A model generated the notes under the pieces. That model saw only the letters and a program-made list of their open reading frames with translations, did no database searches and was not told the origin of the DNA. This document shows positions 35,289 through 43,717 of a stretch of 64,000 nt of DNA, piece after piece. How positions within the stretch are numbered: position 1 is the first letter of the stretch; each line of letters opens with the position of its first letter. Both the position numbers and the translations under genes were made by a program. The stretch lies in the NCBI RefSeq assembly GCF_006716445.1, contig NZ_VFPA01000001.1:1550001-1614000 (forward strand). Reading direction: 5' to 3'. The DNA is from Pseudonocardia kunmingensis. Lineage in GTDB: Bacteria; Actinomycetota; Actinomycetes; Mycobacteriales; Pseudonocardiaceae.

Positions 35289-37796
35289 TCAGGACGGGGA
35301 CACGAGCGCGGCGGGATGTGGCACGGCGGACCTGCTCTCGATCTCCCGGGCCAGTTCGGCGAGCGTGGGACAACCGGTGATGTCGGCGAGGGACACCTCG
35401 CGCTGCAGGGCGATCACCAGCTTGACCGCCGACAACGAGTCGCCGCCCCGGTCGAAGAAGTGGTCGTGGCGCCCGACCTGGTCCTCCGAGACGCCCAGCA
35501 CCGCCGCCCACGCCGCCGCGACCCGCTGCTCGCTCGGCGAGGCGGGCGCCTCGAAGCCGGTGCCGTCGACGTCGAGCTCGTTCGCCCGGACCGCCAGCGA
35601 CGCCCTGTCGATCTTGCCGTTCGGGGTGAGCGGGAGGCGCTCGCACCAGTGGAGCGCGGACGGCACCATGTACTCGGGCAGCCGTTCGGCCACCACGCGC
35701 CGCAGCACGTCGGCCGCGATCGCCCGCTCCCCCGAGTAGAAGGCCACGAGGCGCTTCCCCGCCGCGGACCCGTCGGCCACCAGCGCGGCGCCGTCACGGA
35801 CGCCGGGCACCCGCAGCAGCGCGTTCTCGACCTCGCTGATCTCGATCCGGAAGCCACGGATCTTGACCTGGTTGTCCCGGCGGCCGAGGAAGTCCAGCGT
35901 GCCGTCCGGCCGCCAGCGGCCGTAGTCGCCGGTCCGGCAGATCCGCCGCCCCGGGTGGTGCGGGTCCGGCCCGAACATCCCCCGCGTGCGCTCCGGGTCG
36001 TTGACGTACCCGCGGCCGACGCAGACGCCGGAGAAGACGATCAGGCCGGGCGCGCCCAGCGGCACGGGTGCCAGGTGCTCGTCGACGACGTAGACGGTCG
36101 TGTTCTGGATGGGCCGGCCCAGCGGGATCCGCGTCCCGTCCGGGGCCCCGTGCAGGACCAGGTGGACGGCGTCGTCCGAGGTCTCGGTCAGCCCGTAGGT
36201 GTTGACGAGCCGGGTGCCGGGCACGGCGGCGAACCACCGCCGCACGAGCTCCTCCTTCAGGAAGTCCCCCGTCGGGCACACGCAGTGCAGGTCCGGCAGC
36301 TCCCTGGGGTGCTGCTCCAGGTGGGACAGCAGGACGTCGAGGTAGGACGGCACGACCTGCAGCACGCCGGCCCGGGCCTCGACGAGCGTGTCGACGAGCC
36401 GCGCGACGTCGAGGACCACGTCCTGCTCGACGAGCAGGGTCGAGCCGCCGACCAGGAGCGCGCCGACCAGCTGCCACACGGAGATGTCGAAGCACTGGGG
36501 ACCGGTCTGCGGGACGACCTCGCCCTCGCGGACCCCGAGGTCGGCGAGCTTGGCCTGGATGTGGTTGAGCATGCCCGCGTGCTCGCACATCGCGCCCTTG
36601 GGCTCACCGGTGGAGCCGGAGGTGAACAGCACGTAGGCCAGCTGGTCCGCCGCGACGGCGAGGCCGAGGTCGTGGTCGGCGTGGCCCTCGGCGTAGGCGG
36701 CGTCGGCGTGCAGCACCCGGACCCCGGGCAGCGTGGCGAGTGCCTGGTCGAGCGTCGTGGTGCTGCCCCGCTCGGTCAGCACGAGCCCGCACCCCGCCCT
36801 CGAGACGGCGGCCGCGATCCGCGCGGGCGGGAAGTGCGGTTCGAGGGGCAGGTAGGTCAGCCCGGCCTTCCAGATCGCCAGCACGGAGGCCATCCAGTCC
36901 AGGTTCCGCTCCATGACGACCGTGACCACGGCTTCGCGCGGCAGACCCCGGGCCCGCAGTGCCCGCGCGAGGCGGTTGGCGCGGGAGTTCAGCTCCCGGT
37001 AGGTCCACCGCCGGGAGCCGTGCACGGCGGCGACGGCGTCCGGGTGCCGCGCGACCCGCTGCTCGAACAGCTCGTGCACGCGCAGGTCCGGCAGCTCCCG
37101 GTGGGGTCCGGCGAGCCCGTCGAGCTGCAGGCGCAGCTCCTGCGCCGAGAGCAGGTTCGCCCGCCCCGGCTCGGCGTCCGGATCGGTCACCATCGCGGTG
37201 AGGGCGCTGCGGTGGTACCCCGCCACGCGCGCCGCCGCGTCCGCGTCGAGGGCGTCGGTGCGGTGCCGCACCCGCAGCACCAGCTCCTCGCCGCGCGGAG
37301 CGATCCCCACCCGCAGGACCACGCCGTCGGGCAGCTCGCCGCGAGCGTGGTCCCCGACGTCGACGACGGTCTCGAACGACGGCCCGGGCAGGCCGAGCTC
37401 GCGCCGCAGGTCGGCGACGGGGAACCCGCGGTGGCGCAGCAGGTCGTCCTCGGCCCGCTGCGCCTCCCGCACCAGCTCCCGCCAGCTGCCGCCCGCCGGG
37501 GTGACCAGCCGGCACGGCACCGGTGCCCCGTCCGGCGGGGCGTAGCCGGTGACGATCTCGCGCTCGCCGGAGAGCGCGGCGTGGACCACGGCGTGCGCGC
37601 CGAGCATGACCGCGCCCAGCCGCACGTCCAGCGCGTCGGCCAGCCGCCGCAGTGCCGCCACGAGGTCGGCGGGGACCGTCTCGACGTGCTCCCCGACGCC
37701 CGGCGCCGGATCGCGGGTCCACCGCGGCACCGTCGCGGCCCCACCCGCCGCGAGCACCCGGCGCCAGTAGTCCCGGCCGGTGTCCGGCATCCCCAT
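35289..37796 (-). CDS. Nonribosomal peptide synthetase: partial condensation - adenylation - carrier
   Basis: The 835-residue protein has three parts. Residues about 1-210 resemble only the C-terminal lobe of a condensation domain (DYWRRVLAAGG to LLSAQE); the HHxxxD lobe is absent. Residues 220-725 form an adenylation domain (LFTSGSTGEPKG, NTYGLTETSDD, TGDYGRWRPDG, NQVKIRGFRIE, PLTPNGKIDR). A carrier domain ends it (HFFDRGGDSLSAVKL). My hand alignment of pocket positions reads D-I-W-Q-C-T-T-D-D-K; the two acidic residues at the base could bind a second amine such as that of diaminopropionate. The ATG at 37796 has GGAGGG upstream; a GTG at 37829 is an alternative. No thioesterase is present. 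Confidence 0.88.
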   Translation of the reverse strand: MGMPDTGRDYWRRVLAAGGAATVPRWTRDPAPGVGEHVETVPADLVAALRRLADALDVRLGAVMLGAHAVVHAALSGEREIVTGYAPPDGAPVPCRLVTPAGGSWRELVREAQRAEDDLLRHRGFPVADLRRELGLPGPSFETVVDVGDHARGELPDGVVLRVGIAPRGEELVLRVRHRTDALDADAAARVAGYHRSALTAMVTDPDAEPGRANLLSAQELRLQLDGLAGPHRELPDLRVHELFEQRVARHPDAVAAVHGSRRWTYRELNSRANRLARALRARGLPREAVVTVVMERNLDWMASVLAIWKAGLTYLPLEPHFPPARIAAAVSRAGCGLVLTERGSTTTLDQALATLPGVRVLHADAAYAEGHADHDLGLAVAADQLAYVLFTSGSTGEPKGAMCEHAGMLNHIQAKLADLGVREGEVVPQTGPQCFDISVWQLVGALLVGGSTLLVEQDVVLDVARLVDTLVEARAGVLQVVPSYLDVLLSHLEQHPRELPDLHCVCPTGDFLKEELVRRWFAAVPGTRLVNTYGLTETSDDAVHLVLHGAPDGTRIPLGRPIQNTTVYVVDEHLAPVPLGAPGLIVFSGVCVGRGYVNDPERTRGMFGPDPHHPGRRICRTGDYGRWRPDGTLDFLGRRDNQVKIRGFRIEISEVENALLRVPGVRDGAALVADGSAAGKRLVAFYSGERAIAADVLRRVVAERLPEYMVPSALHWCERLPLTPNGKIDRASLAVRANELDVDGTGFEAPASPSEQRVAAAWAAVLGVSEDQVGRHDHFFDRGGDSLSAVKLVIALQREVSLADITGCPTLAELAREIESRSAVPHPAALVSPS

Positions 37797-37832
37797 CTCC
37801 TCGTCCCTCCACTCGTCCTCGCGACGCACCGC

Positions 37833-40800
37833 TCACCGCCCCCTCTGCAGCGCGGCCCAGGTGCCGGGCCCCACCGCTCCGTCGACCTGCAGCCCCCGCG
37901 AGGACTGGTAGTCCCGCACCGCCTCGACGGTCGCGGATCCGTAACTGCCGTTGCGCGGCAGCGAACGCCCGAGCGCGACGAGCAGGGCGTGCTGCAGCCG
38001 GTGGACCTCCTCGCCCCGGGAGCCCGCCGCGAGCTCGGGCCGGTCCCCGGCGGCCTCCAGCGCCTGGGCGGTGGACCGGCCGACCGTTCCGGGCGGGTCC
38101 TCGACGACCCCCGCCGCGGCCTGGAAGGCACGCACCGCCGCGACCGTCGGCTCGTCGAACGAGCCGTGGGCGTCCCCCTGGTGGTGACCGAGCCGCTGCA
38201 GGTGCTGCTGGACGGTGACGACCGGCGGCCCGCTGTCACCGACGGCCAGCCCGGCCTCCAGCGACGCGATGTCGGCGAGGCCGAACGAGGCCGTCGCCTC
38301 GGCGGCGGGCGCGGCAGTCGACGCGGCCGCCGCCGCATCCGGGACGGGCGAGGCGGCGGGCGCGGGGGTGGGCGGCGCAACCGGCGGCGCAACCGGTGGC
38401 GGGACCGGCGCGGCGAGCGGCTGCCGCGCGCTCTGCGCCGGCGGCGCGTTGAGCGCGCTCCAGCTGGTGACGACCGTCAGGCCACTGGCCACTCCCAGCG
38501 GCACCAGCGCGGCCGCCAGCCACAGCGGCGGTGCGGACCGGGTCGGGCGCGCCGGTGGCTCCAGTAGCGGCGGCACCGCCGGTGCCGGCGCGACCGGCCG
38601 TCCGGCCCGGATCTCGTGAGCGGGGTTGCCGCCCCACTCCGCGTACGGCGGGACCTCCTCGCCCTTCATGAGGAACGAGTCGGGCGCGAGCACCGCGCCG
38701 TCGCCCATCGTGACGCCGTAGTGGACCAGCGCGTTCACCCCGACCGTGCAGCCGGAACCGATCACGATGCGGTCGGACTTGAAGGCGTAGTCCTCCTGCG
38801 AGTGGCACTGCACCACGGCGCCTTCGTTGAGCGCGACGTCGTCGCCGAACGTCACCAGGTTCTTCTCGGACAGGTCGGCGCCGTCGTCGTAGAGCCGCTT
38901 CCCGACCCGCACGCCCAGCGACCGCCAGAAGAGGCACTTGAACGGGGTGCCGTCGAGGAGCGCGCCCGCCGTCGCGTGCATCTTGTAGAAGCGTTCGACC
39001 CGCCAGAAGTCGCGCTCGTAGATCGAGCAGTAGGTCGGGCGCACCCCGCGGAACCGGGTGGAGGCGCGTTCGACGACCACCTGGTAGCCGATGGTGACCA
39101 GCAGGATCGCGTTGGTGGCCAGCACGATCGACCACTCACCGAGCAGCGCGTAGAGGTCGGTGGCGGCCAGCGCGATCACCGTGATCCCGAAGAACAGGAC
39201 CCAGCTCACCAGCAGGCGCAGCCCGATGGTGGCGGCGTTGTGCCGGTTCTTGGCCGCGAGCCGGCGCCGGAACTCGTCGCCGACCCGCAGGTGGTCGAAC
39301 CGGCTGTCCCGGTCGACGCTGCGCGGGATCTCGAAGCTGGGCGAGCCCAGCAGCCCCACGTTCTCCCGGACCTTCCCGTCGATGGGGACCAGTACCTTCG
39401 TCCCGAGCAGGACGTTCTCCCCGGTCCGCCCGCGGGCGGGGTAGGCGATCAGGTTCCCGAGGAAGTTCTCGCGCCCGATCGACACCCGCGACACCCGGAA
39501 GGACGTGCTGGAGACGCCGACGTTGAGCATCGACAGCCCGTCCGCGACGACGGTCCCGCTGCCCACCGAGCACAGGTAGGGGGAGTCGTGCTTGACGCCC
39601 GTGGCGAAGTTGGAGCCGGTCTGCACGACCGGCGCGAGGTCGTACCCCAGCCAGCGCAGGTAGCCCACGATGTAGGAGCTGTCGCCGAAGAGGTTCGTGT
39701 AGAACCTGCTGTTCGTCGCCCGCTCGACGTACCGGTGGGCCCAGAAGTGGAAGCCGTAGAGGCGGTAGGTCTTCTCCGGGGTGAGCACGAGGTTGACCAC
39801 CCGCGGCACGGTGCCGATGACGAGCAGGCCGAGGAGCAGGGAGCCGAGGAACAGCACGAGGGACGCGGCGAGCGCCTCGACGTAGAGCAGCCAGGTCGTG
39901 AGCGCCAGCGGCCCCGGACCCAGCAGGGTGGCGAGGCGCGGGACCTCGAAGAACACGATGGTCACGCCGCCGATGCCCAGCGGCAGGTACACGACCAGCA
40001 GGGTCAGCAGCTGCACCAGGGAGTAGCTCACCCTGCGCCAGGTGCGGACCCGGCGCGCCGGCACCTCCCGGTAGTCCGCACCGGTCCGCTCCGCGGGCGA
40101 GCCGTGCCAGTTCTCGAAGGCCGGCACGGCCTGCCCGGCGTGGAGGGCGGAGGCGTGGCCGATCTGGGAGCCGTCGCCCATCGAGGTGTCGATGTCGAGC
40201 ACCACCCACTCGCCGACGAACACGCCCCGGCCGAGCGTGACCGGGCCCGTCTCGATCACCCCGGAGCGGGCCCGGTAGCAGCTGAAGAACGTGTCCTTGC
40301 GGATCACCGTGTCCGGCCCGACCGTCAGCAGGTCGGTGCACAGCGGGAAGTGCTTGGAGAAGATCACCGCACCACGCCCGATCCGCGCGCCCAGCGCCCG
40401 CAGGTAGAGCACGTAGAGCGGCGAGCCGACGAACATGACCAGCGGGTTCGCGCGGACGAGGGTCTTGACGAGCCAGAAGCGGACGTAGGCCGGGCTCCAG
40501 ATGCGGATCCGCTGCGCCTTCCACCGGCCGACGAGCAACCACTTGGCCAGGATCGGGAGCAGGCACATCGCGAGGAACGTCCCGCCGGCGAACAGCGCCG
40601 ACCGCAGGTAGATGTCGAGCACACCGGTGGCGGCCGAGACGAACTCGAAGCCGCGCACGGCGACCACGGCGACGGCGTAGGAGTAGCCGAGGTAGAACAG
40701 GACCTGCAGCGCCCCGCAGAGGAGGTACTGCGCCGTGGGGACGGGCGTCGCGACCTCGACCGGCGCGGTCGCCGTCGCCGTCGAACCGCCCGCGGCCGGC

Positions 40801-41330
40801 GTCGAACCCGAGAGCGCGGCCGCCAGGCTCCGGATGCTCGGGTACCGGTAGATGTCCTTCATCGACACCGACGGCAACCCGTCCCGCTTGCGCACCCGGG
40901 CGCAGAACTGCGCCATCACCATCGAGTCCGCACCCAGGTCGTCGAAGAAGTGGCTCTCCACCGACACCCGCTCGACACCCACGACCTCGGCCAGCACCTC
41001 GGCGAACCCGCCCTCGACAGGAGCCGGCGTGACGCCCGGGAACGCCGTGGCCAGGCTCCGGATCGTCGGGTGCTGGTAGATGTCCTTCATCGACACCGAC
41101 GGCAACCCGTCCCGCTTGCGCACCCGGGCGCAGAACTGCGCCATCACCATCGAGTCCGCACCCAGGTCGTCGAAGAAGTGGCTCTCCACCGACACCCGCT
41201 CGACACCCACGACCTCGGCCAGCACCTCGGCGAGCGCACCCTCGACACCGGTCGCCGGGCCGGCGTCCTCGAGCCGTGCGATCTCGGATACGACCGGTTC
41301 GGCCGTCAGTACCTCGAGCTGGTTTCCCAC
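37833..41330 (-). CDS. Pls/PosA-type membrane synthetase with two carrier domains and peptidoglycan-binding tail
   Basis: This 1165-residue protein starts with two almost identical carrier domains whose phosphopantetheine serines are Ser60 and Ser136 (GADSM). Six transmembrane helices follow in three pairs, each pair leading to a soluble left-handed beta-helix-like domain (for example IGRGAVIFSKHF, IGRENFLGNLIAYPA, IGSGCTVGVNALVHYGVTMG). This is the terminal-domain layout of Pls/PosA proteins, which polymerise amino acids through isopeptide bonds. After about residue 930 come a seventh helix (LWLAAALVPLGVASG), a Pro/Ala-rich linker and two peptidoglycan-binding domains (VVTVQQHLQRLGHH, VHRLQHALLVALG, VDGAVGPGTWAALQ). 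The adenylation domain is supplied by the next gene. It opens the leftward operon. Confidence 0.9.
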   Translation of the reverse strand: MGNQLEVLTAEPVVSEIARLEDAGPATGVEGALAEVLAEVVGVERVSVESHFFDDLGADSMVMAQFCARVRKRDGLPSVSMKDIYQHPTIRSLATAFPGVTPAPVEGGFAEVLAEVVGVERVSVESHFFDDLGADSMVMAQFCARVRKRDGLPSVSMKDIYRYPSIRSLAAALSGSTPAAGGSTATATAPVEVATPVPTAQYLLCGALQVLFYLGYSYAVAVVAVRGFEFVSAATGVLDIYLRSALFAGGTFLAMCLLPILAKWLLVGRWKAQRIRIWSPAYVRFWLVKTLVRANPLVMFVGSPLYVLYLRALGARIGRGAVIFSKHFPLCTDLLTVGPDTVIRKDTFFSCYRARSGVIETGPVTLGRGVFVGEWVVLDIDTSMGDGSQIGHASALHAGQAVPAFENWHGSPAERTGADYREVPARRVRTWRRVSYSLVQLLTLLVVYLPLGIGGVTIVFFEVPRLATLLGPGPLALTTWLLYVEALAASLVLFLGSLLLGLLVIGTVPRVVNLVLTPEKTYRLYGFHFWAHRYVERATNSRFYTNLFGDSSYIVGYLRWLGYDLAPVVQTGSNFATGVKHDSPYLCSVGSGTVVADGLSMLNVGVSSTSFRVSRVSIGRENFLGNLIAYPARGRTGENVLLGTKVLVPIDGKVRENVGLLGSPSFEIPRSVDRDSRFDHLRVGDEFRRRLAAKNRHNAATIGLRLLVSWVLFFGITVIALAATDLYALLGEWSIVLATNAILLVTIGYQVVVERASTRFRGVRPTYCSIYERDFWRVERFYKMHATAGALLDGTPFKCLFWRSLGVRVGKRLYDDGADLSEKNLVTFGDDVALNEGAVVQCHSQEDYAFKSDRIVIGSGCTVGVNALVHYGVTMGDGAVLAPDSFLMKGEEVPPYAEWGGNPAHEIRAGRPVAPAPAVPPLLEPPARPTRSAPPLWLAAALVPLGVASGLTVVTSWSALNAPPAQSARQPLAAPVPPPVAPPVAPPTPAPAASPVPDAAAAASTAAPAAEATASFGLADIASLEAGLAVGDSGPPVVTVQQHLQRLGHHQGDAHGSFDEPTVAAVRAFQAAAGVVEDPPGTVGRSTAQALEAAGDRPELAAGSRGEEVHRLQHALLVALGRSLPRNGSYGSATVEAVRDYQSSRGLQVDGAVGPGTWAALQRGR
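40847..41233 (-). repeat. Perfect 159-base direct repeat encoding the tandem carrier domains
   Basis: Bases 40847-41005 and 41075-41233 are identical over 159 positions with a period of 228 bases (76 codons). They cover the carrier core from the helix before GADSM to the end of the following helices. The flanking 69 bases that complete each unit differ. The lack of even silent changes points to recent duplication or gene conversion. Confidence 0.95.
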
Positions 41331-41680
41331 GAGACGAACTCCTTGCGGGGACGGGCCGCCCCCTCGCGGCCCCAGGTCCGAGTTCTCGCAGGCTCGCGGG
41401 GGAGCGTTTCTCGATACCGGGAACCGTCATCCGTTCGGCCCTGACGCCGTCGCTCACGGCGACGAGAAGCGGAGGGCATCCCTCGAACAGGGGAAAAGCG
41501 CGGAACACGTGTATCTCGTTCGGCGTACCGACCGGTCCCGCCCCGGGGTCGGAGCGTGCGTCAGCTCCCGATCGCGCCGGGCGCCGCCACGGGTCTGCTA
41601 GCGCTACAGCCGGATTTCGTGATCACGGATGTCGGCGGTGGCCGGGGCCGCTCGGTGGTGGTCCCGCGCATGATCCGCGA

Positions 41681-41724
41681 TATCGGTTGTCCATGGTCGT
41701 GGCGGCAGCGATGGACAACCGATA
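41681..41724. terminator. Strong hairpin in the gap between the NRPS operon and the polysaccharide locus
   Basis: The 466-base gap 41331-41796 has no gene. It contains a perfect 14-base inverted repeat, TATCGGTTGTCCAT at 41681-41694 and ATGGACAACCGATA at 41711-41724, with a 16-base loop. Imperfect copies of CATGATCCGC-TATCGG lie on both sides (near 41669 and 41742). It lies past the stop of the leftward nucleotidyltransferase gene, so a terminator insulating the NRPS operon is likely. The remaining 350 bases before the NRPS start should hold that operon's promoter, but no clear -10/-35 pair was identified. Confidence 0.55.
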
Positions 41725-41796
41725 CTCGCGATCTTCCCGCCCATGATCGGCAGTATCGGGTGCACATCGTTGCGATCACGACCTACCGCTGGAGTA

Positions 41797-42582
41797 CTAG
41801 GCGCGCGGCCCGCTCCGCCAGGGCATCCACGGGGTCCGGCCCGCCTGGTACATCGCCTCGAGGGCGTGCCGCTCCTTCACCGTGTCGGCCGGGTGCCAGA
41901 AGCCGTGGTACGGGTAGGCGATGAGCCGCCCCTCCTTCGCCAGGACCGCGCAGGCGTCCGCCACGAGATCGCCGTTCTCCGGGAGGTAGTCGAACACCTC
42001 CTGGCGCAGCACCAGGTACCCGCCGTTCTCCTGCAACCGCATGTCCTTGAGCGCGGTGATCGCCTCCACCCGCCGGTCCTCGCCCATGTCGACCACGTGG
42101 AACGCCGCCTGCGGGGGCACGGCCAGCAACTGCCCCACCGCATCCGGGGTGGCGGCGAACTGGGCGATCATCGCGTCGATCGGGGCGTCGGTGAGGACGT
42201 CGGCGTAGTTGGCGAGGAACATCTCCTCGCCCGCGACGTGCTCGCGGACCCGGCGGAGCCGTTCACCGATGGGCGAGTCCTGGCCGGTGTCGACGAACGT
42301 GATCGACCAATCGGCGATATCGCTGCTCAAGAGCTGGACCTGCCCGCCCCGCAGCACGAAGTCGTTCGACGCCGCCTCCTGGTAGTCCAGGAAGAAATTC
42401 TTGATGTGGTGCCCGCCGTAGCCGAGGCACAGCACGAAGTCGGTGTGCCCGAAGTGGGCGTAGTAGCGCATCACGTGCCACAGCAGCGGACGCGGGCCGA
42501 CCGTCACCATCGGCTTGGGCGTGTCCGAGGCGCCGTCACGCATCCGCATTCCGTAGCCGCCGCAGAACAGCACTACCTTCAT
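41797..42582 (-). CDS. Sugar-1-phosphate nucleotidyltransferase (RfbF-like)
   Basis: This 261-residue protein begins MKVVLFCGGYGMRMRD, the nucleotide-binding loop of the sugar nucleotidyltransferase family, with KPMVTVGPRPLLWHVMRYYAHFGH next. FVLCLGYGGHHIKNFFLDY and FLANYADVLTDAP place it near glucose-1-phosphate cytidylyltransferases; GFWHPADTVKERHALE ends the core. It should make an NDP-sugar for the neighbouring polysaccharide genes. The exact nucleotide and sugar cannot be read from the sequence. The ATG at 42582 is used because the conserved loop starts there. Confidence 0.87.
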   Translation of the reverse strand: MKVVLFCGGYGMRMRDGASDTPKPMVTVGPRPLLWHVMRYYAHFGHTDFVLCLGYGGHHIKNFFLDYQEAASNDFVLRGGQVQLLSSDIADWSITFVDTGQDSPIGERLRRVREHVAGEEMFLANYADVLTDAPIDAMIAQFAATPDAVGQLLAVPPQAAFHVVDMGEDRRVEAITALKDMRLQENGGYLVLRQEVFDYLPENGDLVADACAVLAKEGRLIAYPYHGFWHPADTVKERHALEAMYQAGRTPWMPWRSGPRA

Positions 42583-42706
42583 CTGCCGCACCCCCCTCGA
42601 CGTCGGGACCGGACGGCCCGTCAGCGATCGTCTACTCGGCCCGTCGCGCGAGCCCGTTACGCCGGCTCGTTCCCGCACCGCGACCGGCCGGACCGTCCGA
42701 CCGACC

Positions 42707-43642
42707 TCACGTCATGTCGGGGGCGCCCAGCCACAGACCGCGGACGTAGGCCGCGTGCTCCCGGGCGGTCACCGCGCGGCCGCGGAGTCGCGCAGCCACC
42801 CGCCGGGCGAAGTAGCCCGCGGTGAGGGCCAGCCGGATGCCGAGCGCCGTCCCGGCGCCGTTGTACCGGCGCACGTAGCTCATCATCGACGCGGCCCTGA
42901 GCCGGACCATCCGTTCCCGGCCGTCCCCGGAGCCGGTGCCGCCGTGCAGGACGACCATGTCGGTGAGGAGCACCTGGCGCAGGCCCGCGGCGCGGACCCG
43001 CCTGCCGTACTCGACGTCCTCGCTGTAGACGAAGTAGCTCTCGTCGAAGCCCCCGAGCTCGCGGAAGTGCCGCATGGACATCGCCATGCACGCGCCGCCG
43101 AGCCAGTCGAGCTCGAGGGGACGGCCGCGCCGCGGCCGCGCCCAGAGCCCTGCCGTCGGGAACAGCTTGTGCGCACCCGTCGCGTGCACGAGCGCCCGTG
43201 CCGCGGTCGGTTCCCAACCGCCGACCCCGATCTCCGCGCGCCCGTCGTGGTCGGCGGTCATGGCGCACACGACCGCGAGGTCGTCGCCGCGCGCGAGCGT
43301 CGCGGCCAGGCCGTCGAGCTGGGTGGGCGTGGGCCGGCTGTCCGGGTCGACGAAGATCACGGTGTCGTACCCGGAACTGCGTGCCCCGAGGTTCGCGCCC
43401 GCGGCGTACCCCCGCCCCGGCCCGTCGAGGTAGCGGGTGGCAGGCCGGTTCGCGACGAGCTCCGCGAGGCCGTCCGCGCCGTGGGCGTTGTCGACGACCA
43501 CGGCGGGCAGATCGGCGGGGAGGCTCGCCAGGAGGGCCTCGACCAGCGGACGGCTGTGGTAGGCGACGAGCACCAGCTCGTAGTCGTAGCGGCGGCGCCC
43601 GGCGGGCGCGAGCGCGAGGAGGTCGGTGGCCTGAGCGTCCAT
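42707..43642 (-). CDS. Glycosyltransferase family 2, rhamnosyltransferase-like
   Basis: The 311-residue GT-A enzyme has YELVLVAYHSRPLVEALLASL, VVVDNAHGADG, a donor motif VIFVDPDSRPTPTQ, and LDWLGGACMAMSMRHFRELGGFDESYFVYSEDVEYGRR, typical of rhamnosyltransferase-like members that attach deoxysugars to lipid-linked glycans. A basic C-terminal segment follows, with no membrane span. It is divergent from the gene at 43718, with 75 bases between starts, and probably forms a leftward unit with the nucleotidyltransferase 124 bases downstream. Confidence 0.88.
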   Translation of the reverse strand: MDAQATDLLALAPAGRRRYDYELVLVAYHSRPLVEALLASLPADLPAVVVDNAHGADGLAELVANRPATRYLDGPGRGYAAGANLGARSSGYDTVIFVDPDSRPTPTQLDGLAATLARGDDLAVVCAMTADHDGRAEIGVGGWEPTAARALVHATGAHKLFPTAGLWARPRRGRPLELDWLGGACMAMSMRHFRELGGFDESYFVYSEDVEYGRRVRAAGLRQVLLTDMVVLHGGTGSGDGRERMVRLRAASMMSYVRRYNGAGTALGIRLALTAGYFARRVAARLRGRAVTAREHAAYVRGLWLGAPDMT

Positions 43643-43717
43643 CGGTTCCTTCCGGGGAGGGAGGCGGAACATCCTGGAGCAGGCTCGCGGTCGCGGGGCG
43701 AACGTTACGGTGCGCGG

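Noticed and set aside
35235-38567. A very long open frame (over 1100 codons) on the + strand opposite the adenylation and Pls-like genes
   Set aside because: It is antisense to well-supported NRPS domains, rich in Arg, His, Gly and Pro, and has no recognisable motif; GC-rich codon bias creates such frames.
41500-41680. Short + strand frames in the gap before the polysaccharide locus
   Set aside because: No ribosome site, poor third-position bias, and no similarity; treated as intergenic.
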